This document shows positions 8,090 through 14,789 of a stretch of DNA of 17,671 nt, one piece after another. The notes beneath the pieces are model-generated. The model was not told the DNA's origin and made no database searches. It saw nothing but the letters and a program-made list of their open reading frames with translations. Made by a program: the position numbers and the translations under genes. Location of the stretch: assembly GCA_018968995.1 (NCBI GenBank), contig JAGWZD010000011.1, positions 1 through 17,671 of the forward strand, in the 5' to 3' direction. How positions within the stretch are numbered: position 1 is the first letter of the stretch; every line of letters starts with the position of its first letter. Source of the stretch: Bdellovibrionales bacterium. Its GTDB lineage: Bacteria > Bdellovibrionota > UBA1018.

Positions 8090-8219
8090 TCGTGGACTCC
8101 CTTCAGAGGGCACCCTAGTGCAACTGCTCTTTACGAATCAATCTGAAATATGCCGCTGCTCGCCATTCCTACCGAAATGAAGCATTGCGGCATTCACTTG
8201 GCAGAGTTAAGCACTAGTC

Positions 8220-9176
8220 GTGAGCCAGCCCTTTTTAAAGGACACTTTCGAGGAAATCGAGCTTCTGAAGCGGCAAAAGAACGCCGTGATTCTGGCCCAT
8301 TACTATCAAGAACCCGACATCCAAGACGTGGCCGACTTTGTTGGCGACAGTCTTGAGCTGGCTCGCGCGGCTCAGCGCTCTCAAGCGGATCTGATTGTCT
8401 TTGCGGGCGTACATTTTATGGCCGAAGGGGCGAAAATTCTGAATCCGTCACGAAAGGTTCTCCTGCCGGATCTTCGTGCGGGCTGTTCGCTCGCTAATAG
8501 TTGCCCCCCGGAGGCATTTGCAGCTCTTCGGGCCCGCCATCCCGACCATTTTGTGGTGAGCTACATCAATTGCTCGGCTGCTATCAAAGCGCAGAGTGAT
8601 GTTATTTGTACCAGCAGCAATGCCGTGAAGATCATTGAGTCGATCCCGCCCGAGCGCCCCATTCTTTTTGCGCCTGATCGAAACCTCGGGGCATGGCTTG
8701 AAAAAAAAACCGGCCGAAAAATGCTCCTCTGGCAGGGCGCCTGCATCGTGCACGAGACTTTTTCGGAGCGAAAGATAGCTGCTCTTCAAGTGGAGCATCC
8801 AGATGCTGAGCTGATTGCGCATCCGGAATGCGAGGAATCTCTACTTTCCAAAGCCCAGTTCATCGGAAGCACTTCCGCTTTACTCAGGTACGTTGTCGAG
8901 TCGCCTGTGAATAAATTCATTGTAGCGACAGAAGGGGGCATCCTTCATCAAATGAAAAAGGGCGCCCCAAAGAAAACCCTCATTCCAGCGCCACCCAACC
9001 AAAATTGCGCCTGCAATGAGTGCCCTTACATGAAACTCAACACTCTTGAGAAACTTCGAGATGCACTTCGAGATGAGACTCCGGAAATAAAAATGACCGA
9101 AAAGCTTAGAAAACAAGCGGAACTGCCCCTTCTCAAAATGATGGAGTGGTCCTCTCAGATTGGAAAAAACGCCTAG
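8220..9176 (+). CDS. nadA: Quinolinate synthase (iron-sulfur)
   Basis: Condenses iminoaspartate with dihydroxyacetone phosphate to quinolinate in de novo NAD synthesis; cytoplasmic. The 318-residue protein begins at GTG 8220, the first start after an in-frame TAA at 8208. The Shine-Dalgarno is weak. Motifs include [17 protein letters not shown] (24-40), GDSL (42-45), [14 protein letters not shown] (61-74), and [12 protein letters not shown] (84-95). WQGACIVHE (171-179), GSTSALL (216-222) and CACNECPYM (263-271) follow. The [4Fe-4S] ligands should be Cys89, Cys175 and Cys268, by analogy with E. coli Cys113, Cys200 and Cys297. The terminal CxCxxC cluster resembles the E. coli CxxCxxC. A flavin-binding protein gene follows after 15 bases. 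I see no nadB or nadC nearby, so the pathway genes are dispersed. Confidence 0.95.
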   Translation: MSQPFLKDTFEEIELLKRQKNAVILAHYYQEPDIQDVADFVGDSLELARAAQRSQADLIVFAGVHFMAEGAKILNPSRKVLLPDLRAGCSLANSCPPEAFAALRARHPDHFVVSYINCSAAIKAQSDVICTSSNAVKIIESIPPERPILFAPDRNLGAWLEKKTGRKMLLWQGACIVHETFSERKIAALQVEHPDAELIAHPECEESLLSKAQFIGSTSALLRYVVESPVNKFIVATEGGILHQMKKGAPKKTLIPAPPNQNCACNECPYMKLNTLEKLRDALRDETPEIKMTEKLRKQAELPLLKMMEWSSQIGKNA

Positions 9177-9191
9177 ACACGAGGTTTTTTG

Positions 9192-9869
9192 ATGCCTGCG
9201 ATTCCCTCTTCAATTCGGCCGTGGACTTCAGGCCAAACACTCACGCTCGATCCCAAAACTGTGGGTCAGATTGGAATGTACAAGCTCCTGATCAGCGGAG
9301 TGGTACCTAGACCCATTGCGCTACTCAGCACTTGTAGTCCCGATGGAATCGCCAATCTCGCTCCGTTTAGCTTTTTTAACGCAGTTTCTAGCAATCCGCC
9401 GTGCCTCTCTGTTTCCATTACACGTAAAAACAACGGCGACAAAAAAGACTCCCTTCGAAATATTGAAGCAACCAAGCAATTCGTGGTGAATGTGACCCCC
9501 TCATGGATTGCTGAAAAGATGAACCAGACTTCGGCTGAATATCCTTACGGCGTCAACGAGTTCTCTGAATCCGGACTGACTCCGGTTCAATCTAGCCAGG
9601 TGATGCCCCCACGAGTTGCTGAGTCGCCTTTGGCCTTTGAATGTGAGCTTTTTGATCAACTAGAAATCGGCGACGGCTCGCAGGGCTCTACCACTTTGGT
9701 GATCGGAAAAATTCTCGCGGTACAGGTGGATGAAAACGCCATCCAGGATGGCAAGCTTTTGCTCGAAAAACTGGACCCTCTCTCCAGGCTAGGCGGAATG
9801 AATTATGGCCTCACCCGACAGACCTTTGAACTCGCTCGGCCCACACTGGGCTCAGAAAATCCGACCTAG
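9192..9869 (+). CDS. FMN-binding split-barrel flavoprotein (flavin reductase-like, DIM6/NTAB type)
   Basis: Predicted FMN-binding protein of the flavin-reductase-like split-barrel superfamily; cytoplasmic. ATG 9192 is preferred over the TTG one codon earlier because GAGG lies 7 bases upstream. The 225-residue product shows the hallmark PRPIALLST (39-47), NLAPFSFFN (55-63), KDSLRNI (85-91), VVNVTP (98-103) and a conserved late RLGGMNYG (199-206). Members include flavin reductases and flavoprotein oxygenases. The substrate cannot be told from sequence. The gene begins 15 bases after nadA and is probably co-transcribed with it, but no established link to quinolinate synthesis is known to me. The stop codon forms part of an inverted repeat (9869-9885). 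No membrane segment or signal peptide is seen. Confidence 0.85.
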   Translation: MPAIPSSIRPWTSGQTLTLDPKTVGQIGMYKLLISGVVPRPIALLSTCSPDGIANLAPFSFFNAVSSNPPCLSVSITRKNNGDKKDSLRNIEATKQFVVNVTPSWIAEKMNQTSAEYPYGVNEFSESGLTPVQSSQVMPPRVAESPLAFECELFDQLEIGDGSQGSTTLVIGKILAVQVDENAIQDGKLLLEKLDPLSRLGGMNYGLTRQTFELARPTLGSENPT

Positions 9870-9885
9870 TAACGCAACGCGTTAC
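9869..9885. repeat. Perfect inverted repeat, possible operator
   Basis: GTAACGC and GCGTTAC are 7-base arms separated by AAC. An 8-base palindrome AACGCGTT is nested in the same site. The half-site TAACGC occurs again at 9946-9951, nearer the next gene. There is no T-run behind it, so it does not look like an intrinsic terminator. It may be a repressor site for the downstream secreted-protein gene; that is inference. Confidence 0.35.
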
Positions 9886-9991
9886 AATAGATTTTACCAT
9901 GATTCCGATATCTTAAATCGCATCATTCGCTTTCTTGTTGTGATCTAACGCGCGGGGTCATAAGCCCTGTTCGCAACGAGAGAGAGGGTTT

Positions 9992-10666
9992 ATGAAAAAC
10001 GCCGTTCTGTTCTGTGTTTTGGGACTGAGTCTCACCGGCTCGGCCTACGCCCGATCAGCGCCCGACGCCGAGTATCTCATTGGTTCTGACGTCACCATCG
10101 AACTCCCCACTCGGCCAAGCGACCGCCTCACCGGGGGCGATTCAACCAGCGAGGAATCTTTCGGCGAAGCCCTGATTGTTCTCGATCGGCTGATCGTGGT
10201 TGGCGAGAAAATTTGGAAGATTGTGGAAGCGGGAAGACCCGTTGCCAGTTTCTCCACTCAGCGAGTAAACGTTCTGCCTTATGGCGTCAGTAAATGGCAG
10301 GAACTCTCGGGTTGGCAGACTCCGAAATCTCGACGCTTTGAACGCAAAATTAAGAACAAATATGGCGCCGATGTCGTTACCTTTCGATACCGCATGGTTT
10401 ACACCTACGGCGGAAATGTGAATGGTCAAGGAGCTTACCTGATGGGCGTCAGCGTTTACCCTGAAATCATTGATGTAGCCTGGGGCTGGACCTTCGACGC
10501 GAGCGCCGCCATCGCAGCCGTTTCTAACGCTGGCACTCGCGAAGACCCCATTGCTGCAGCAGAATTGCTGATCTCGAGCCGAGTAAAAACCACGCTCACT
10601 CATTTGGAGAACTCTGAGAGCTACTACCTTCGAGGTGATGGCTCGTTTGTAGACTTACAGAAATAG
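9992..10666 (+). CDS. Secreted/periplasmic protein of unknown function
   Basis: I do not recognise this 224-residue protein. ATG 9992 is preceded by GAGAGAGGG at short spacing. Residues 1-20 are a clear Sec signal peptide with cleavage after AYA, so the product is exported. The mature part has no cysteine and no second hydrophobic helix. From about residue 115 it shows alternating polar and aromatic residues (FRYRMVYTYGG, GVSVYPEI, VAWGWTF), suggesting beta-rich structure. The end (YYLRGDGSF) also looks like a strand. A Ser/Thr/Glu-rich linker lies at about 40-58. The gene stands alone between the nadA pair and the dioxygenase-like gene, with its own terminator at 10697-10736, so it is probably monocistronic. 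Function unknown. Confidence 0.8.
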   Translation: MKNAVLFCVLGLSLTGSAYARSAPDAEYLIGSDVTIELPTRPSDRLTGGDSTSEESFGEALIVLDRLIVVGEKIWKIVEAGRPVASFSTQRVNVLPYGVSKWQELSGWQTPKSRRFERKIKNKYGADVVTFRYRMVYTYGGNVNGQGAYLMGVSVYPEIIDVAWGWTFDASAAIAAVSNAGTREDPIAAAELLISSRVKTTLTHLENSESYYLRGDGSFVDLQK

Positions 10667-10696
10667 GCGCAGCGCTAATTTCAGCGCGCGAAGCCC

Positions 10697-10736
10697 AAAC
10701 CCCTCCAGAGCCGCATTTTTCTGGAGGGGTTTTTTT
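10697..10736 (+). terminator. Strong intrinsic terminator
   Basis: A perfect 12-base-pair stem is formed by 10697-10708 and 10721-10732 (AAACCCCTCCAG with CTGGAGGGGTTT), with a 12-base loop and a run of seven T residues at 10730-10736. It lies 30 bases after the secreted-protein stop and insulates the following dioxygenase-like gene. Confidence 0.93.
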
Positions 10737-10819
10737 ATTAGGCCCCTAACAAAGAACGGCGAGCGAAAAGACCCCGGCACTGGCTTCACTTCCTCTGAGG
10801 AGGCTGATAACCATCGATT

Positions 10820-11959
10820 ATGTCAAAACAGCCTAAAAATCTTCCCACTGGCTTTGGATGGTCTCAAGGAAAGGTCGCCGCTCAGGCGCACGTCGGAGTC
10901 CCTGAAGGTCTTTTTGAAGAAGAGCACGCGAGGAATGGATTTTTTGGGCGCACGAGCCACCTTTATCATCGTCACCCCCCGACAGGCTGGTTGCGAATTG
11001 AAGGTGAGACCCGCCCCCGCGCGTACGCAGTGACGAAGCTCGACGGCGAGGACAACGGGCAGCCCAAGAATTTTTTAGAAAATTCGGACTGCAGGCTCGG
11101 CATCTCGAAAATCTCGGAAACCATGAAAGTCTTCGCCCGAAACATTGACGGAGATGAGATCCGCTTTATTCACGAAGGTTCGGGCATCCTTCAAACGGAT
11201 TACGGCGATCTTGTCTACCGAAAGGGCGACTACCTTGTCATTCCGAGGGGCACCACCTACCGTTTTCTATCTCAAACTCAAGACACTCACTTGGTCATTG
11301 AATCGGCCTCTGAGGTGGAGCTTCCAGACCGAGGAATGCTGGGTCGACACGCACAGTTTGATCCGATGCTCATTCGAGTTCCAGAGCTTCCTGCTGAGGC
11401 CAGAACCGATGGAAAAAACTCGGCAGGTGAATACGAACTTCACATTAAACGTGACCGCAAATGGACCAAGGTTTTTTATCCGTTCAATCCCATCGACATC
11501 GCTGGCTGGAAGGGAGAACTTACGCCTTGGGCGATTAATGTCGATCAGATCAAGCCTGTGACTTCGCCCGGGTACCATCTGCCGCCCAGTGTTCACACCA
11601 CTTTTGTGATGAAAAATTTTGTCGTTTGCTCCTTTCTACCTCGACCACTAGAAAGCGAACCTGGAGCGATGAAAGTACCCTTCTATCATCGCAATATCGA
11701 TTTCGATGAAGTACTCTTCTATCACTCAGGAAACTTCTTCTCGCGTGAAGGAATTTCAGCTGGATCGGTCACTTTCCATCCCACTGGAATTCACCACGGC
11801 CCCCACCCGAATGCGGCAAAGAATGCTGAAAATCTAACTCGAACTGAAGAAGTGGCCGTTATGATCGACGCTCGTAATCCGCTCTATCCCACAACTGCAG
11901 CGAGCTCGGTGGAATTCAAAGAATACGCAATGAGCTGGAGGCTCGATCAGAAGCGCTAA
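10820..11959 (+). CDS. hmgA: Homogentisate 1,2-dioxygenase-like protein
   Basis: Predicted Fe(II) extradiol dioxygenase of the cupin-fold homogentisate oxygenase family, which opens the ring of homogentisate in tyrosine and phenylalanine breakdown. The 379-residue chain is shorter than the classical HmgA of about 430-445 residues. Visible are FARNIDGDEIRFIHEG (105-120), the cupin strand GDYLVIPRGT (136-145), FVVCSFLPRP (267-276), VPFYHRNIDFDEV (286-298) and HPTGIHHGPHP (320-330). Likely iron ligands are His290, Glu297 and His326. The human enzyme has His335 and Glu341, one residue closer together. ATG 10820 follows an in-frame TAA. The best Shine-Dalgarno (GAGGAGG, 10797-10803) is 16 bases away, unusually far. 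No other tyrosine-degradation gene is present, so the exact substrate is uncertain. Confidence 0.82.
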   Translation: MSKQPKNLPTGFGWSQGKVAAQAHVGVPEGLFEEEHARNGFFGRTSHLYHRHPPTGWLRIEGETRPRAYAVTKLDGEDNGQPKNFLENSDCRLGISKISETMKVFARNIDGDEIRFIHEGSGILQTDYGDLVYRKGDYLVIPRGTTYRFLSQTQDTHLVIESASEVELPDRGMLGRHAQFDPMLIRVPELPAEARTDGKNSAGEYELHIKRDRKWTKVFYPFNPIDIAGWKGELTPWAINVDQIKPVTSPGYHLPPSVHTTFVMKNFVVCSFLPRPLESEPGAMKVPFYHRNIDFDEVLFYHSGNFFSREGISAGSVTFHPTGIHHGPHPNAAKNAENLTRTEEVAVMIDARNPLYPTTAASSVEFKEYAMSWRLDQKR

Positions 11960-12156
11960 TCCTGTCTTCTGCGGCCAAACCATTGACCAATAACGAAAGC
12001 GACTCCTGCTGCGGCGCCTGCGATCAGCCACGGGTTCTCTGAGGCCAGTTTTTGCGCGGGAGTATTCTCAAGCCACGTCAGCACTTCGCGACCTGCATTT
12101 TTAAGCCGCTCTTTTTCGTGCTGAAGCTCCAACTCGGTTTTCTCGAGTGCCTTCAC
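11956..12156 (-). CDS. Small DUF883/YqjD-ElaB-like membrane-anchored protein
   Basis: A 66-residue protein with a charged amphipathic, probably coiled-coil N-terminal half (1-38) and one C-terminal membrane helix (about 43-59, PWLIAGAAAGVAFVIGQWF) ending in GRRRQD. This layout, with ENPW just before the helix and arginines at the end, resembles the DUF883 family (YqjD, ElaB, YgaM). In E. coli those are inner-membrane proteins that bind ribosomes in stationary phase. The GTG start at 12154-12156 has an excellent AAGGAGGT 5 bases upstream, lying inside the end of the upstream holin-like frame. The two genes overlap by 56 bases. The stop overlaps the hmgA-like stop on the other strand. Family assignment is by pattern, so moderate confidence in the function and high confidence that it is translated. 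Confidence 0.78.
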   Translation of the reverse strand: MKALEKTELELQHEKERLKNAGREVLTWLENTPAQKLASENPWLIAGAAAGVAFVIGQWFGRRRQD

Positions 12157-12511
12157 TAGATACCTCCTTGACCGACAGAAATTGAGCCCTGCGAGATAAA
12201 AATCGGCTCCCTAAACCACAGAAAAACGCGACTCCACCACCAAGTGCCAAGCAACCCACCACGAGCGCTGACACACTCCAACCCCGTTGATAGAGGCCAA
12301 CGCTGGCCCAGAACAGGGCCAAGTGAATAGAAAACGCGAGCATCACCATGCCGAATACAAACAAGCCCCCACGAGCTGTTTGGCGAAACGCGATGCGAGT
12401 CGCTTGCTGCCGAACCCGCTGCCTCTCGAGAATCAAGATATGACGAAAGGCATCGAATCCTTCTTGAATCGCAGCCAAAGGAATCTTTTCCACGCTCGCG
12501 GATAACTGCAA
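12101..12511 (-). CDS. Holin-superfamily/YqjE-like inner-membrane protein
   Basis: A 136-residue protein with an amphipathic basic N-terminal segment (1-47), two membrane helices (about 48-72 and 80-100) and a charged tail. It resembles the Phage_holin_3_6/YqjE group, which in enterobacteria is encoded beside the DUF883 protein YqjD. Here too the next gene is DUF883-like, supporting both assignments. The start is TTG 12509-12511, immediately after an in-frame TGA, with only a weak GGA upstream. A GTG six codons later (12493) is the alternative. The last 18 codons overlap the following gene and contain its ribosome binding site, so the tail may be constrained by both frames. No lysis genes are nearby, so a phage holin role is unlikely. 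Confidence 0.75.
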   Translation of the reverse strand: MQLSASVEKIPLAAIQEGFDAFRHILILERQRVRQQATRIAFRQTARGGLFVFGMVMLAFSIHLALFWASVGLYQRGWSVSALVVGCLALGGGVAFFCGLGSRFLSRRAQFLSVKEVSSEGTRENRVGASARKRAA

Positions 12512-12587
12512 TGCTCATTCCGCTGAAAAAGTTCGAGCCAGACAACCAGCGCTACCCTTTCTGGCCATTTCCGCTAGAACTACAACC

Positions 12588-13262
12588 ATGTCATCTCCAT
12601 CCCAGTTGAGCCCTTGGTTCCCTGCTGGACCTTCACCGATTCGACAGTTTGAAATCGGCCCCCTTCGAAACTTGGTGTATTTGGTGATCGATCACCACTC
12701 CCGACAGGCCCTCTGGGTCGACCCCCAAACCGATCTCACACCACCACAGCAATTCCTCGATCAAACAGGGATTCAGCTCTCTGGAGTGCTTCTGACTCAC
12801 ACCCACCCCGATCACACGGCAGGACTCAAAGATCTGGTCGCCCGGCACCTAAAGATCCCCATTTACCTGCACGAGCTCGACGCCCATCGCCTCGATAGGT
12901 CCAGATTCGGAAGTCACCTCCACTATTTAGAGGATGGCCATCATCTTCAGCTTGGAAAACTTTTTATCCAAGCTTTCCATACCCCGGGACACTCGGCCGG
13001 GGCACTGAGCTTTCGTATTCAAGACTGCTTGTTAACGGGAGACACTCTTTTTATTCGAGACTGCGGAAGAACTGATCTTCCCACAGGGAGCACGGAGCAA
13101 ATGTTTAAGACGCTCCAACGCTACAAGACCATGGATCCCCATCTTCAGATTTTTCCCGGGCACCATTACCGCGAGGAGTACTGGAGCACCTTGGACGAGG
13201 AGTTGCGAGCAAGCCCCCCCCTTCAGTGTCACACCGTCGCAGAGCTTGAAGCTCTGCCGTAA
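12588..13262 (+). CDS. MBL-fold metallo-hydrolase, ETHE1/glyoxalase II-like
   Basis: Cytoplasmic metallo-beta-lactamase-fold enzyme of 224 residues. Motifs are LTHTHPDHTAG (69-79: His71, His73, Asp75, His76), HTPGHSAG (131-138: His135), LTGDTLF (149-155: Asp152) and FPGHHY (189-194: His192 or His193), the usual metal-ligand set. The stretch IRDCGRTDL (156-164) is typical of the ETHE1 persulfide dioxygenase branch, whose mono-iron site uses the equivalents of His71, His135 and Asp152. A complete second metal site is also present, as in glyoxalase II (hydroxyacylglutathione hydrolase). Either activity, sulfide/persulfide oxidation or thioester hydrolysis, is therefore possible. No rhodanese or sulfide:quinone reductase gene is adjacent. 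The ATG at 12588 lacks a visible Shine-Dalgarno. It is divergent from the YqjE-like gene. Confidence 0.85.
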   Translation: MSSPSQLSPWFPAGPSPIRQFEIGPLRNLVYLVIDHHSRQALWVDPQTDLTPPQQFLDQTGIQLSGVLLTHTHPDHTAGLKDLVARHLKIPIYLHELDAHRLDRSRFGSHLHYLEDGHHLQLGKLFIQAFHTPGHSAGALSFRIQDCLLTGDTLFIRDCGRTDLPTGSTEQMFKTLQRYKTMDPHLQIFPGHHYREEYWSTLDEELRASPPLQCHTVAELEALP

Positions 13263-13283
13263 GTGCTAGATTCCTGAGCCAGC

Positions 13284-13300
13284 CGGCAAAAGATGCCGGG
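13284..13300. other. Short hairpin after the MBL-fold gene
   Basis: CCGGCA and TGCCGG form a 6-base-pair stem with an AAAGA loop, 21 bases after the hydrolase stop. No T-run follows, so it is at best a weak or Rho-assisted transcript end. Confidence 0.25.
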
Positions 13301-13350
13301 CAAACTGTTCCTCTCGAGACCCATTCGCAGGATTCCGAAAGAACTGTGAG

Positions 13351-13368
13351 GGCCGATTCATTTCGGCC
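13351..13368. other. Short hairpin upstream of lipoprotein gene
   Basis: GGCCGA and TCGGCC pair around the loop TTCATT, ending 10 bases before the AAGGAGG ribosome binding site of the lipoprotein gene. It could be a leader hairpin; no further support is visible. Confidence 0.25.
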
Positions 13369-13391
13369 ACTCATGGCAAGGAGGCCTTCGT

Positions 13392-14120
13392 ATGGGATTC
13401 AAATGGACGACCAATCAGAGCCGATCCGTTCTTTCACTCTTCGCGGTACTCGCCTTGGGCGGGTGCCGATTCGGCAATCAAATCGTCCAGGCTGAGGACC
13501 CCACAGGGCTCAGCGGGTATTACAAAACCGAGGCAAAGCAGATGTCGATTTGTACGATTCTCCAAACAGGAGACTGGCGTTGTACTTTCGCATCGACTGG
13601 ACTCATTCCAGGAACCATTCAAAACATCATGACTAATCCGGTTTACGTCTCCGCCAACACGGCCAAGGCCACTGCTTTTCTAGTTTCCAATAATCTCGAC
13701 ACTTCAAATTATTTTCAAATGGACCTAGGAAAAACAGGAGAGCTGACCTCAGAAGTCTCGGTGGGATCTAGCAAAGCCCTCTGGAATGACGAGGCCTGCC
13801 AAAGCCAACTTCAACTCGGCAAAGAGGGTAAAATTCACGTTGGCACAAAACAGAAGCAAAATTCTTTTGAGGTTTCAGGATCGGTTGAATTTGCGGTGAG
13901 CGTGGTGACTTCTCTGGTAGGGGACTGCACCCCCACCCTCACAGACCTAAAATCCTGTTTTCAAGACGTCAATCTGTGCCCAGGATCAAACGCGAATGAG
14001 AAGGAGCAGCAACAGCAATCCGTGCAGGACTACTTTGCTCCCTATATTGACCATGGAGTCTTGACCTTAGATGAGATCCCTCAGCTTTCTGCTATGGGGT
14101 GGGAAGCCACCTACCACTGA
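13392..14120 (+). CDS. Cysteine-containing lipoprotein of unknown function
   Basis: I do not recognise this 242-residue protein. ATG 13392 has AAGGAGG at 7 bases' spacing. Residues 1-24 form a signal peptide with lipobox LGGC, Cys25 being the lipidated residue, so it is an envelope lipoprotein. After Cys25 there are six more cysteines (54, 64, 136, 179, 189, 196), an even number that would suit three disulfides in the periplasm or outside. The body is rich in Ser, Thr and Gly with an alternating beta-like pattern. An acidic Gln-rich run lies at 203-209 (EKEQQQQ), followed by a short tail with DEIPQLSAMGW. The gene is 26 bases upstream of rdgB and may be co-transcribed with it. No function is evident. 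Confidence 0.8.
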   Translation: MGFKWTTNQSRSVLSLFAVLALGGCRFGNQIVQAEDPTGLSGYYKTEAKQMSICTILQTGDWRCTFASTGLIPGTIQNIMTNPVYVSANTAKATAFLVSNNLDTSNYFQMDLGKTGELTSEVSVGSSKALWNDEACQSQLQLGKEGKIHVGTKQKQNSFEVSGSVEFAVSVVTSLVGDCTPTLTDLKSCFQDVNLCPGSNANEKEQQQQSVQDYFAPYIDHGVLTLDEIPQLSAMGWEATYH

Positions 14121-14146
14121 GACCGTCCTCGTGGTAAAGCGATAGC

Positions 14147-14785
14147 ATGCGAGTCGTTAATAAGATTGTTTTAGCCTCTCTCAACCCTCATAAGTTTCTC
14201 GAATTCCGGTCGCTTCTGAGCCATTACCCAGAAGTTGAACTTCTTTCAGTAGAGGGGCTGATTCGGAATGCGGGCAAGCTCGACTCCGTAGAAACTCATC
14301 CCAGTTACCTGGAAAATGCTTTAGCCAAATCTCGCTTGGCAAACCAGGGCTGCCACTACCCCTGCTTAGCCGACGACTCTGGCCTCGAAGTCATTTCGCT
14401 CCAAGGCCGACCTGGAGTCAAAAGTCGCAGGTATGCTCTACCCAAAGCGGGCCAATCGCAGGACCATGCCAATGTTCAGAAACTTTTAGAAGAGCTGCAA
14501 GGCAAACCCGAGTCTGAGCGACAAGCTCGCTTTGTAGCTACTCTAGCTCTCAGTCTTGAGGGAATTTCATTGCACGCCGCGGGCATTCTTGAAGGCACCA
14601 TTGCGCAGTCGCCCCGCGGCACTCACGGATTTGGTTACGATCCGATTTTCATTCCAAAAGGCTCTAATAGAACTTTGGCTGAAATGACTGATGCAGAAAA
14701 GAACTCGATCAGCCACCGAGCTGTGGCCTTGAAGGAACTGATGACGATTGCGCGAGCTCGGAATATTCAGTTTGCACGCCCCTAA
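14147..14785 (+). CDS. rdgB: XTP/dITP pyrophosphatase (non-canonical purine NTPase)
   Basis: House-cleaning enzyme that hydrolyses dITP, ITP and XTP to monophosphate and pyrophosphate, preventing their incorporation into nucleic acids. The 212-residue length fits the RdgB/HAM1 family. Visible are ASLNPHKFLEF (10-20, substrate-phosphate residues Ser11, Asn13 and Lys16), LADDSGLEV (74-82, with the catalytic/metal aspartates 76-77), GRPGVKSRRYA (87-97), RFVATLAL (128-135), GFGYDPIFIP (161-170), and TLAEMTDAEKNSISHR (176-191), which forms the base-recognition end. ATG 14147 has no strong Shine-Dalgarno. It fits the family's N-terminal length and an in-frame TAG lies just upstream. It follows the lipoprotein gene by 26 bases and converges on the DUF218 gene with only 4 bases between stops. 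Confidence 0.95.
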   Translation: MRVVNKIVLASLNPHKFLEFRSLLSHYPEVELLSVEGLIRNAGKLDSVETHPSYLENALAKSRLANQGCHYPCLADDSGLEVISLQGRPGVKSRRYALPKAGQSQDHANVQKLLEELQGKPESERQARFVATLALSLEGISLHAAGILEGTIAQSPRGTHGFGYDPIFIPKGSNRTLAEMTDAEKNSISHRAVALKELMTIARARNIQFARP

Positions 14786-14789
14786 CAAG

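Noticed and set aside
9935..9963. Candidate promoter TTGTTG, 17 bases, TCATAA before the secreted-protein gene
   Set aside because: The -10 element matches the consensus too poorly to support as a feature.
12101..12511. Phage holin / lysis cassette
   Set aside because: Although holin-like in topology, no endolysin or phage gene is adjacent. The partner is DUF883-like, which points to the chromosomal YqjE type.
12156..12545. 129-codon minus-strand ORF overlapping the YqjE-like gene in another frame
   Set aside because: The competing frame encodes two clean membrane helices and pairs with a DUF883-like neighbour. This one is compositionally random with many scattered Trp, Arg and Ser.
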